From Sphingomonadaceae bacterium (GTDB lineage Bacteria > Pseudomonadota > Alphaproteobacteria > Sphingomonadales > Sphingomonadaceae), in contig JACMKH010000024.1 of assembly GCA_014380205.1 (NCBI GenBank), forward strand, positions 1 through 9,216: DNA of 9,216 bases, written 5' to 3'. Both the position numbers and the translations under genes were made by a program. Below, in pieces: positions 1-6,038 of this stretch (positions within the stretch are counted from its first letter, which is position 1; each line of letters opens with the position of its first letter). The notes below the pieces were generated by a model. That model ran no database searches. It had not been told where the DNA came from and worked only from the letters and a program-made list of their open reading frames with translations.

Positions 1-425
1 AGCCGCTGACCGTGACGATCGGCGGCGCGCCCGCCAATGTCGCGGACCCGGCGGCGTTCGACGCGGCGCTGACCGCGGCGCGCTACAACCTCGCCGACGT
101 CGATCCCAGCTGGCGGCAGATCGCGACGATCGTCTTCGCGCTGCTCGTGCTCACCGCGCTTTCGGGCGCGACCTACGGCCCCGTCGCGGCCCTGCTCTCC
201 GAACTCTTCCCGCCCCGCATCCGCTACAGCTCGATGTCGATCCCCTATCACATCGGCACGGGCTATTTCGGCGGGTTCCTCCCCGTCGTCAGCCAATACA
301 TCATCGCGCGCACGGGCGATCCCTATGCGGGGCTGTGGTACACCTGGGCGGTGGTCGCGATGGCGCTGGTGGTGACGCTGTTCATGCTGCCCGAGACGGC
401 GGGGCGGAAGATGAAGAGCGCGTAG
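1..425 (+). CDS. MFS transporter, metabolite:H+ symporter (MHS) type, C-terminal part
   Basis: This is the 3' end of an inner-membrane secondary transporter. The frame is open to the left edge (first full codon at 3), so the gene begins outside the window; the GTG at 12 is internal, not a start. The visible part begins with a polar Ala/Asp-rich loop and then carries what look like the last three membrane helices: about 120-205 (IVFALLVLTALSG), about 245-315 (HIGTGYFGGFLPVVSQYII) and about 330-400 (LWYTWAVVAMALVVTLF). The stretch GPVAALLSELFP-RIRYSSMS-PYHIG is typical of the MHS branch of the major facilitator superfamily, which imports compatible solutes or organic acids (ProP, KgtP and shikimate permease relatives) with protons. 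The substrate cannot be told from this piece. It ends at TAG 423-425, 83 bases before alr. No convincing terminator lies between; only a short AGCGC-GTA-GCGCT dyad spans the stop codon. Confidence 0.88.
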   Translation, partial: PLTVTIGGAPANVADPAAFDAALTAARYNLADVDPSWRQIATIVFALLVLTALSGATYGPVAALLSELFPPRIRYSSMSIPYHIGTGYFGGFLPVVSQYIIARTGDPYAGLWYTWAVVAMALVVTLFMLPETAGRKMKSA

Positions 426-508
426 CGCTAGGCGCCGACTTGAAGTCTCCTGTTGCCATTCAAAGAACGGCACTCCCTATCTACGGGGCAAGCCGCTAAG
501 CGCCTTGA

Positions 509-1552
509 GTGCCTTCGCCCGCCCCCCTCCGCCTTCGCCTCGACGGCGCGGCGCTCGTTGACAACTGGCGCGCTCTCGATCGCTTGAGCGGCAGCGCGAT
601 ATGCGGCGCGGCGGTCAAAGCGGATGGGTACGGGATCGGGGCGCGCGAGGCGGTAGAGCGGCTCGCCGGGGCGGGGTGCCGCGACTTCTTCGTCGCGACA
701 TGGGGCGAGGCGGCCGAGCTCGCGCCTTGGTACGCCGCTCTCTCGCTTAGCGTGTTTCATGGCGTCCGCGAGGGCGACATGGCGGCGGCGCTCGCGGGGC
801 CGGCGCGGCCGTGCCTGTGCACACGCGAGCAGGTTCGGCGCTGGAGGGACGCGGGGGGCGGCGTGTGCGACGCGATGGTCGATACCGGGATGAACCGGCT
901 CGGGCTCGCCGTGGAGGACGTCCGCGCCGGGCTGCTCGACGGGCTCGCGATCGACACGCTGATGAGCCATCTCGCCTGCTCGGACGAGTCCGGCAATCCC
1001 AAGAACGCCGCGCAGCGCGAGGCGTTCGCGAGCCTCGTGGGGCGGACCTTGGCGAAGCGGTTGAGCCTCGCCAATTCGGCGGGGATCGCGCTCGGCCCCG
1101 ATTACGCGTTCGATCTGACGCGGCCCGGCCTGTCGCTCTACGGCGGCGTCCAGGTCGAGGCGCTGGCGCCGCACATCCGCCAGGTCGCGCACCTCGAGGC
1201 CGAGATCATCCAGCGCCGCCGGGTCGAGCCCGGCGACACCGTCGGCTACAACGCGACCTTCACCGCGAGCGCGCCGATCGAGCTCGCGATCCTCAACATC
1301 GGCTATGCCGACGGCTATGCGCGCGGCTTTTCGGGGCGGGGGAGGGCGTTCGCAGAGGGCGCCGAGCTGCCCGTTGTGGGGCGCGTGTCGATGGACCTGG
1401 TCGCGATCGCGGTCGACGCCGCGCCAAGGCTCGCCGAGGGTGACTGGGTCGAGCTCGATTTCGATCTTCCCGCCGCCTCGGCGCAGTCGGGCATTGCCCA
1501 ATATGAGTTGCTTACGGGGCTCGGCGACCGCTATCAGCGCGTCTGGAAATGA
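509..1552 (+). CDS. alr: Alanine racemase (347 aa, PLP-dependent)
   Basis: Interconverts L- and D-alanine in the cytoplasm, supplying D-Ala for peptidoglycan. The fold-type III PLP barrel is recognisable from end to end. The Schiff-base lysine is K37 in AAVKADGYGIGA, the cofactor-tuning region is VDTGMNRLG (R130), and the second catalytic base is Y247 in DTVGYNATF, followed by the family motifs NIGYADGYARG (about 264-274) and VGRVSMDLVAI (about 290-300). Length is at the short end of the normal range. The GTG at 509 is the only sensible start: an in-frame TGA sits directly before it (506-508), and the N-terminus LRLRLDGAALVDNWRAL aligns with the usual family start. There is no strong Shine-Dalgarno, only GGGGC at 485-489. 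A weak promoter (TTGCCA at 454-459 with TATCTA at 478-483) is possible. The stop overlaps the mlaE start as ATGA (1549-1552), so translation is probably coupled. Confidence 0.95.
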   Translation: MPSPAPLRLRLDGAALVDNWRALDRLSGSAICGAAVKADGYGIGAREAVERLAGAGCRDFFVATWGEAAELAPWYAALSLSVFHGVREGDMAAALAGPARPCLCTREQVRRWRDAGGGVCDAMVDTGMNRLGLAVEDVRAGLLDGLAIDTLMSHLACSDESGNPKNAAQREAFASLVGRTLAKRLSLANSAGIALGPDYAFDLTRPGLSLYGGVQVEALAPHIRQVAHLEAEIIQRRRVEPGDTVGYNATFTASAPIELAILNIGYADGYARGFSGRGRAFAEGAELPVVGRVSMDLVAIAVDAAPRLAEGDWVELDFDLPAASAQSGIAQYELLTGLGDRYQRVWK

Positions 1553-2349
1553 GCGAGACTGGCGTTCTGGGGCCGATAGTGCCGGCATTCGCGGCGATCG
1601 GCCGCCCGGCCATCGCGGCGTTCGCGATCGTCGGGCGCGTCGCGATGTTCGCGGGGCGCGCGATCGCGCGCGGCGCGACTCCGCCCTGGTATCCACTCCG
1701 GCTCGCCGAGCAGTTGTTGCTGATGGGCTGGTTCGCGCTTCCCGTCGCCGCGATCACCGCGCTGTTCACGGGCGCCGTGCTCGCCCAGCAGATCTACATC
1801 GGCGGATCGCGCTTCAACGCCGAATCGAGCGTGCCCACCGTCGTTGTCATCGCGATGATCCGCGAGCTCGGCCCGCTGCTCACCGGGCTGATGATCGCAG
1901 GGCGCGCCTCTTCCGCGATGGCCGCCGAGATCGGCACGATGCGCGTCACCGAGCAGCTCGACGCGATGGAGACGCTGCGCACCGACCCTTACCGCTATCT
2001 GATCGCGCCACGCCTCCTCGCCTGCGTCATCGCGCTGCCCGCGCTGGTCATGGTCGCCAATGTCATCGGCATTTTCGGCGGCTATCTGCTCTCGATCTAC
2101 AAGTTCGGCTTCAATCCCTCGAGCTACCTCGAGACCACGGCCCGCGTGATCGTCAGCGACGATATCGTGATCTCGCTGGTCAAGGCGGCGGTGTTCGGCT
2201 TCATCATCGCGCTGATGGGCTGCTACCACGGGATGAACGCGGGCGGCGGCGCGGCGGGCGTCGGCCGCGCGACGACCAACGGCGTGGTATCGGCGTTCGT
2301 GCTGATCCTGCTCGCCAACCTGCTGCTCACCGTGGCGGCGTTCGGATGA
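1549..2349 (+). CDS. mlaE: MlaE/YrbE-family ABC transporter permease (266 aa)
   Basis: Membrane subunit of a lipid ABC transporter of the Mla/MCE type, which moves phospholipid between inner and outer membranes in Gram-negative bacteria. A polar/amphipathic N-terminal stretch (about 1-45) is followed by hydrophobic segments near 58-80, 98-120, 150-183, 205-225 and 245-265. The family hallmark IRELGPLLTGLMIAGR (about 104-119) plus EIGTMRVTEQLDAM (about 127-140) is the region contacting the ATPase. A second conserved stretch, GCYHGMNAGGGAAGVG, lies near 224-239. The gene starts inside the alr stop codon (ATGA, 1549-1552) and ends with another ATGA that opens mlaF (2346-2349), a clear operon. 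This subfamily normally works with a substrate-binding MCE protein (MlaD) encoded next to mlaF, but none is seen here. Family assignment is firm; the transported lipid is inference. Confidence 0.93.
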   Translation: MSETGVLGPIVPAFAAIGRPAIAAFAIVGRVAMFAGRAIARGATPPWYPLRLAEQLLLMGWFALPVAAITALFTGAVLAQQIYIGGSRFNAESSVPTVVVIAMIRELGPLLTGLMIAGRASSAMAAEIGTMRVTEQLDAMETLRTDPYRYLIAPRLLACVIALPALVMVANVIGIFGGYLLSIYKFGFNPSSYLETTARVIVSDDIVISLVKAAVFGFIIALMGCYHGMNAGGGAAGVGRATTNGVVSAFVLILLANLLLTVAAFG

Positions 2350-3104
2350 GCGGCCCCGCCAAGATCGAGCTGATCGACGTCGCCAAGCGCTTCGGGGACA
2401 ATGTCGTCCTCGACGGGCTCGATCTGCGTGTCGAGCCCGGCGAATCGCTCGCGATCATCGGCGGATCGGGCAGCGGCAAGTCGGTGACGATCAAGTGCAT
2501 CCTCGGTCTGATGACGCCCGATCGCGGGCGGATCTTCGTCGACGGCGAGGAGGTCACCGCGATGAAGCCCGGCGAGCGCGAGCGCGCCCGCGCCAAGTTC
2601 GGCATGCTCTTCCAGGGCGGCGCGCTGTTCGATTCGCTTTCCGTCTGGCGCAACGTCACCTTCGCGCTGACCCGCGGCCATTTCGTCCGCCCACGCGAGA
2701 TGCGGCGCGTCGCCGAGGAGAATCTCGAGAAGGTCGGGCTCGGCCGCGAGGTGATGGAGCTGAGGCCGAGCGAGCTTTCGGGGGGCATGCAGAAGCGCGT
2801 CGCGCTCGCGCGCGCGATCGCGCCGAGACCCGAGATCATCTTCTTCGACGAGCCGACCACGGGGCTCGACCCGATCCGCGCCGACGTGATCAACGATCTC
2901 ATCTGCGAGCTGGTCGAGGACCTCGGCGTCACCGCGCTCACCATCACCCACGACATGGCCTCAGCGAGCAAGATCGCGCACCGCATCGCGATGCTCTACG
3001 ACGGCCGCATCGTCTGGAGCGGGCCGCGTGATCGGCTCTACGATTGCGGCAATCCTTATGTCGAGCAGTTCGTCCAGGGCCGCGCCGAGGGCCCTATAAC
3101 CTAG
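2346..3104 (+). CDS. mlaF: MlaF-family ABC transporter ATP-binding protein (252 aa)
   Basis: Cytoplasmic ATPase partner of MlaE. All nucleotide-binding motifs are intact: Walker A GGSGSGKS (39-46, K45), Q-loop Q90 in the Mla-typical FQGGALFDSLSV, ABC signature LSGGMQKR (144-151), Walker B IIFFDEP (164-170, D168/E169), D-loop GLDP (173-176) and switch His H202 in THDM. The FQGGALFDS and SGGMQKRVALARA wording is the Mla/Ttg2A branch rather than an amino-acid importer. The ATG at 2346 is chosen because it overlaps the mlaE stop as ATGA and gives the normal length (about 250-270 aa). The same frame stays open far upstream, but that extension runs antiparallel to no domain and through alr and mlaE in the wrong frame. 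The gene ends at TAG 3102-3104 with no MCE gene behind it, then a 242-base gap. The nearest terminator is at 3274-3321, so it may be cotranscribed with the RNA element there. Confidence 0.94.
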   Translation: MSGPAKIELIDVAKRFGDNVVLDGLDLRVEPGESLAIIGGSGSGKSVTIKCILGLMTPDRGRIFVDGEEVTAMKPGERERARAKFGMLFQGGALFDSLSVWRNVTFALTRGHFVRPREMRRVAEENLEKVGLGREVMELRPSELSGGMQKRVALARAIAPRPEIIFFDEPTTGLDPIRADVINDLICELVEDLGVTALTITHDMASASKIAHRIAMLYDGRIVWSGPRDRLYDCGNPYVEQFVQGRAEGPIT

Positions 3105-3203
3105 ATCAAGTCGATCAATCGGCTCGCTGTGAGTGATGCACTCGATAACCGTGACAACGCAAATGCGTTGGAACTTCCAGCCCTCCTCGCCCATTTTGAG
3201 GCA

Positions 3204-3321
3204 CAGACGTTCCCAGGCGGTGTGCGGAAGCGCGCCGCGTGAGACAGGTCCGCCACCCTTAGCGGACCCAAGGAACCCGCGCCGGCATCCCCTCCCCCTC
3301 GGCCGGCGCGGGTTTTCTTTT
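3204..3321 (+). ncRNA. Putative structured RNA (small RNA or leader of the GNAT gene)
   Basis: No protein in any frame of 3105-3346 looks real, but the + strand folds well. Hairpin A is GCGGTGTGC (3217-3225), GGAA tetraloop (3226-3229), GCGCGCCGC (3230-3238): nine pairs, two of them G-U, closed by a GNRA-type loop. Hairpin B is GGTCCGC (3247-3253), an 8-base loop, GCGGACC (3262-3268): seven perfect pairs. GTTCC (3209-3213) can pair with GGAAC (3272-3276), closing both hairpins into a three-way junction. A strong terminator follows. The 5' end is a guess: TTGGAA (3168-3173) with CATTTT (3192-3197) is a weak -35/-10 that would place the start near 3204. I do not recognise an Rfam family. It lacks the SRP RNA GGAAGGAAGC core and the long closing stem of 6S RNA. 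It may be an independent small RNA, the 3' end of the alr-mla transcript, or an attenuator ahead of the acetyltransferase. Confidence 0.42.
3274..3321 (+). terminator. Rho-independent terminator upstream of the GNAT gene
   Basis: The arms AACCCGCGCCGGC (3274-3286) and GCCGGCGCGGGTT (3302-3314) form a perfect 13-base stem around a 15-base pyrimidine-rich loop, followed by the T-rich tract TTTTCTTTT (3313-3321). It is oriented for + strand transcripts and would end the alr-mlaE-mlaF message and/or the structured RNA. It lies only 25 bases before the next + strand start codon, so it also separates that gene from upstream transcription. Confidence 0.9.
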
Positions 3322-3346
3322 GCGCGGCGCTTGCTAGCAGGGCGGC

Positions 3347-3868
3347 ATGATCGCGCCGCGCCTCGAGACCGAACGCCTGCTCCTGCGCGAATTTCGCCTC
3401 GACGATTTCGAGCCGTTCGTCGCGATGCTCGGCGATCCGGTGGTGACGCGCCATATTGGCGGTCTCGTCGTCGATCGCGCCACGGCATGGGACAAGTTCG
3501 CGCGCGCGCCGGGCTTCTGGGCGCTGCTCGGCTATGGCATGTGGATCGTCGAGGACAAGGCGAGCGGGCGGTTCGCGGGCAATGTCGGCTTCGGCCTTTT
3601 CGAGCGCGCGATCGACCCGCCGCTGCCGGAGATTCCCGAGATGGCCTGGGTGCTCGGCGAATGGGCTCAGGGGCAGGGGATCGGCCACGAGGCCGTGAGC
3701 GCCGCGATCGCCTGGGGCGACGCCCACCTTATTGAGCCGCGCTACGTCTGCATCATCGCGCCCGAAAACGCGGCGTCGCTGCGGCTCGCCGAGAAGAACG
3801 GTTTCGTCGAGACGCGACGCTCGCCGTACAAGGGCGAGGAGACGGTGGTGCTCGAGCGCGTCACGTGA
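3347..3868 (+). CDS. GNAT-family N-acetyltransferase, RimJ/RimL type (173 aa)
   Basis: Predicted cytoplasmic acetyltransferase using acetyl-CoA. The N-terminus (ETERLLLREFRLDDFEPF, about 7-24) is the standard opening of the RimJ/RimL subgroup. The acetyl-CoA pyrophosphate-binding loop is Q-G-Q-G-I-G at 108-113, followed by HEA, and motif B is PENAASLRLAEKNGF at about 139-153 with the usual N141 and S144. Length is normal. The substrate is unknown: members acetylate ribosomal protein N-termini, small amines or antibiotics, and nothing nearby decides between these. The ATG at 3347 has a weak Shine-Dalgarno (AGGGCGG at 3339-3345). No promoter fits between the terminator and the start codon, so expression must come from read-through or from a promoter inside the RNA region. 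The 3' end overlaps the convergent kynU by 8 bases. Confidence 0.87.
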   Translation: MIAPRLETERLLLREFRLDDFEPFVAMLGDPVVTRHIGGLVVDRATAWDKFARAPGFWALLGYGMWIVEDKASGRFAGNVGFGLFERAIDPPLPEIPEMAWVLGEWAQGQGIGHEAVSAAIAWGDAHLIEPRYVCIIAPENAASLRLAEKNGFVETRRSPYKGEETVVLERVT

Positions 3869-5087
3869 CGAGCAGACGTTCCTGAAACCGCGTCTCGCGC
3901 CATTCGCCGCTGTCGATGATATCGCCGAGGATTTCGGTGGCGCGCCAGACGTCCTCGAAGCCGAGGTAGAGCGGGGTCAGGCCGAAGCGGAGGATGTCGG
4001 GCGCGCGGAAATCGCCGATCACGCCGCGCGCGATCAGCGCCTGCATGATCGGCCAGCCGTCGCGATGGGTGAAGGAGATGTGGCTGCCGCGCAGCGCGGG
4101 ATCGCGCGGGGTAACCAGCGCCAGCTCGGGGCAACGCTCGGCGACGCGTTGAGCGAACAGATCGAACAACGCGACGGATTTGGCGGCCAGTTCTTCCATA
4201 TCGACCTCGCCGAACAGCTCGATCCCGCTTTCGAGCGCAAGCAGGCTGAGCACGGGCGGGGTGCCGCAGAGGAAGCGCGCGATGCCCGGCGCGGGCTCGT
4301 AATCGTCGCGGAAGGCGAAGGGATCGGCATGGCCCATCCAGCCGCTAAGCGGCGAGCGCACCCGCTCCTGGAGGCGCTCGGCGACGAACAGAAAGGCGGG
4401 CGCGCCGGGGCCGCCGTTGAGATATTTATAGCCGCAGCCGACCGCGAGATCGGCGCCGCAGCCGTTGAGATCGACCGGGATCGCGCCCGCGCTGTGGCTC
4501 AGATCCCAGAGCATCAGCGCGCCCGCGGCGTGCGCGGCGGCGGTGATCGCGGCCATGTCGTGGCGCGCGCCGGTCTTATAATGGACGTGGGTGAGCGCGA
4601 CGAGCGCCGTCTCGGGGCCTATCGCGTCGATGATCCGCTCGGCGGGCTCGGTCTGCAGCCGGCTACCCGGGAGCACGCCCGAGGCGCCGTCGGCAGTGTA
4701 GAGATCAGTCGGGAAATTGCCGGGCTCGGTGAGGATTTCGGGGCGCTCGGGGACGAGCCGCGTCGCCGCGACGATCAGCTTGAACAGGTTGACCGAGGTC
4801 GAGTCGGTGGCGATCACCTCGTGCGGCACCGCGCCGATCAGCGGCGCGATCCTCGCGCCGATCCGCGCGGGCGCGCCGATCCAGTCGTTGGCGTTCCAGC
4901 TGCGGATGAGGTCCTCGCCCCATTGGCGCGCGACCGCGTCGCGCTGCCGCTCGATCGTCGCCCTGGGCAGCGCGCCGAGCGAATTGCCGTCGAGATAGAT
5001 CACGCCCTCGGGCAGCGCGAAGCGATCACGCAACGCGCGGAGCGGATCGGCGGCGTCGAGCGCGCGGGCTTCGGGGAGGGTGGTCAT
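3861..5087 (-). CDS. kynU: Kynureninase (408 aa, PLP-dependent)
   Basis: Hydrolyses L-kynurenine to anthranilate and alanine (or 3-hydroxykynurenine to 3-hydroxyanthranilate) in tryptophan catabolism; cytoplasmic homodimer of the aminotransferase fold. Seen directly: the N-terminal motif YLDGNSLGALPRAT (31-44), the PLP-ring aspartate D195 in LWDLSHSAGA, the Schiff-base lysine K221 in VGCGYKYLNGGPGAP, and GWMGHADPFAF in the middle. Length matches bacterial KynU (about 405-420). The ATG at 5085-5087 lies 13 bases after the stop of the hydrolase gene; its only ribosome-binding hint is GTCGGGGC, the same word that precedes the hydrolase start. It is the last gene of the - strand unit. Its stop (TGA, 3861-3863 on the + axis) lies inside the 3' end of the convergent acetyltransferase gene, so there is no room for a separate terminator. 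Confidence 0.95.
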   Translation of the reverse strand: MTTLPEARALDAADPLRALRDRFALPEGVIYLDGNSLGALPRATIERQRDAVARQWGEDLIRSWNANDWIGAPARIGARIAPLIGAVPHEVIATDSTSVNLFKLIVAATRLVPERPEILTEPGNFPTDLYTADGASGVLPGSRLQTEPAERIIDAIGPETALVALTHVHYKTGARHDMAAITAAAHAAGALMLWDLSHSAGAIPVDLNGCGADLAVGCGYKYLNGGPGAPAFLFVAERLQERVRSPLSGWMGHADPFAFRDDYEPAPGIARFLCGTPPVLSLLALESGIELFGEVDMEELAAKSVALFDLFAQRVAERCPELALVTPRDPALRGSHISFTHRDGWPIMQALIARGVIGDFRAPDILRFGLTPLYLGFEDVWRATEILGDIIDSGEWRETRFQERLLVT

Positions 5088-5100
5088 GCGCCCCGACTTA

Positions 5101-5997
5101 TCATTGCGGAGGCGATCTGCCCATTGCGGCCTCGATGATTTCCACCTGCCTCGCCCAGCTCCGCGTGCCCGGCGCGATCAGCTCGACATGGCCTTCGCCG
5201 GGGATCACCTCGACGGTCACGCGCCGTCCCTTGCCCGCCATGCTCCCGGCGAACTCCTCGCCGTAGGAGGGAGGGGAGATCGCGTCGTCCGCGCCGTGCA
5301 GCATGATCAGCTCGGCGGAGCCGGGTGTCATGGCGAAGGCCGAAGTCACGGTAGTATTTTCCTCGCCGCCGAGCATGGCGCGGGGCGCGTCAGCGCCACA
5401 GGGATGATCGGGCCGACCGCTCGCCCCGACGAGATCGGGGATGCCGCCCTGGCTGAGCACCAGCTTGATGTCGATCGAGCTGGCCGGGCGGAGCGGATGG
5501 TCTTCGGGCAAAGCGGCCGCCGCCGCGAGCCACAGCGCAAGATGCCCGCCCGCCGAATGGCCGACGGCCACGACAGGGTCGGCGATCAGTCCGAGCCGCG
5601 CCGCGTTGGACCGCAGGCTTTCCGCCGCCGCAAGCACGTCACGATAGGTTTCGGGATACCCCCCGCCGCGATCGACGCCTCGATATTCCACGTTCCACAC
5701 CGCGATGCCCCGTCCGCGCAGGTCTGCGGCGATCCAGCTCATAATGTCGCGCTCGGCGATCTCGGTTTGCCAGCAGCCGCCGTGGATCATCAGCACCGTG
5801 GGGTGCGGGCCCGCGCCGGCGGGACGCCAGAGTTCGGAGAACTGAAGCTCGCCCGGGCCATAGGCGATGAGCTGGTCGGGCGCGGGCTGCGGACGTTCGA
5901 GTAGGTCGGGCCAGGTCATCACTTGCGATTCGGAGGGCATGGCGCACGATACTCCGGCAAGGCAGGCGGCGAGCGCGAGCAGGGCAGGGACAGGCAT
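5101..5997 (-). CDS. Exported alpha/beta-hydrolase, kynurenine-formamidase-like (298 aa)
   Basis: A serine hydrolase of the esterase/lipase alpha/beta fold. The oxyanion-hole motif is HGGCW (72-76), the nucleophile S148 is in GHSAGGH, the acid is probably D238 in HGADDAISP and the base is H270 in PGEGHVE. HGGxW together with GHSAGGH is the pattern of the eukaryote-type arylformamidase (kynurenine formamidase) family, and the gene lies 13 bases upstream of kynU, so hydrolysis of N-formylkynurenine is a reasonable inference. A generic carboxylesterase remains possible. Odd for that role, the protein starts with a hydrophobic export-like segment (about 1-19) containing LAAC at 9-12, a possible lipobox, though the n-region has no positive charge. 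An in-frame TAG lies three codons before the ATG, so the protein cannot start further upstream; an internal start at M20 would remove the signal. GTCGGGGC precedes the start. Confidence 0.85.
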   Translation of the reverse strand: MPVPALLALAACLAGVSCAMPSESQVMTWPDLLERPQPAPDQLIAYGPGELQFSELWRPAGAGPHPTVLMIHGGCWQTEIAERDIMSWIAADLRGRGIAVWNVEYRGVDRGGGYPETYRDVLAAAESLRSNAARLGLIADPVVAVGHSAGGHLALWLAAAAALPEDHPLRPASSIDIKLVLSQGGIPDLVGASGRPDHPCGADAPRAMLGGEENTTVTSAFAMTPGSAELIMLHGADDAISPPSYGEEFAGSMAGKGRRVTVEVIPGEGHVELIAPGTRSWARQVEIIEAAMGRSPPQ

Positions 5998-6038
5998 GCC
6001 CCGACGCTAGAGCATCGAGCGCCGCTCCGGAAGCGCGC

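Noticed and set aside
417..429. AGCGC-GTA-GCGCT dyad at the end of the transporter gene as a terminator
   Set aside because: Only five pairs with no T-tract; expected by chance in such GC-rich sequence.
428..1696. Long - strand open frame opposite alr
   Set aside because: The translation is Arg-rich low-complexity typical of the reverse strand of a GC-rich gene; alr on the + strand has all catalytic residues.
1305..2345. The mlaF frame stays open far upstream and could be read as an N-terminal extension or fusion
   Set aside because: The extension is Arg/Ala-rich, overlaps alr and mlaE in another frame, has no domain character, and the ATGA overlap at 2346 gives a normal-length MlaF.
3105..3346. 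6S RNA, SRP RNA, tmRNA, or a TPP/cobalamin riboswitch as identity of the folded region
   Set aside because: The SRP GGAAGGAAGC core, the long 6S closing stem with central bubble, a tmRNA acceptor end, and the conserved TPP (CUGAUC) and cobalamin box words were not found by eye. A covariance-model search is still needed.
3732..5138. Long + strand open frame opposite kynU
   Set aside because: It mirrors kynU codons, has no recognisable motif, and kynU is unambiguous.
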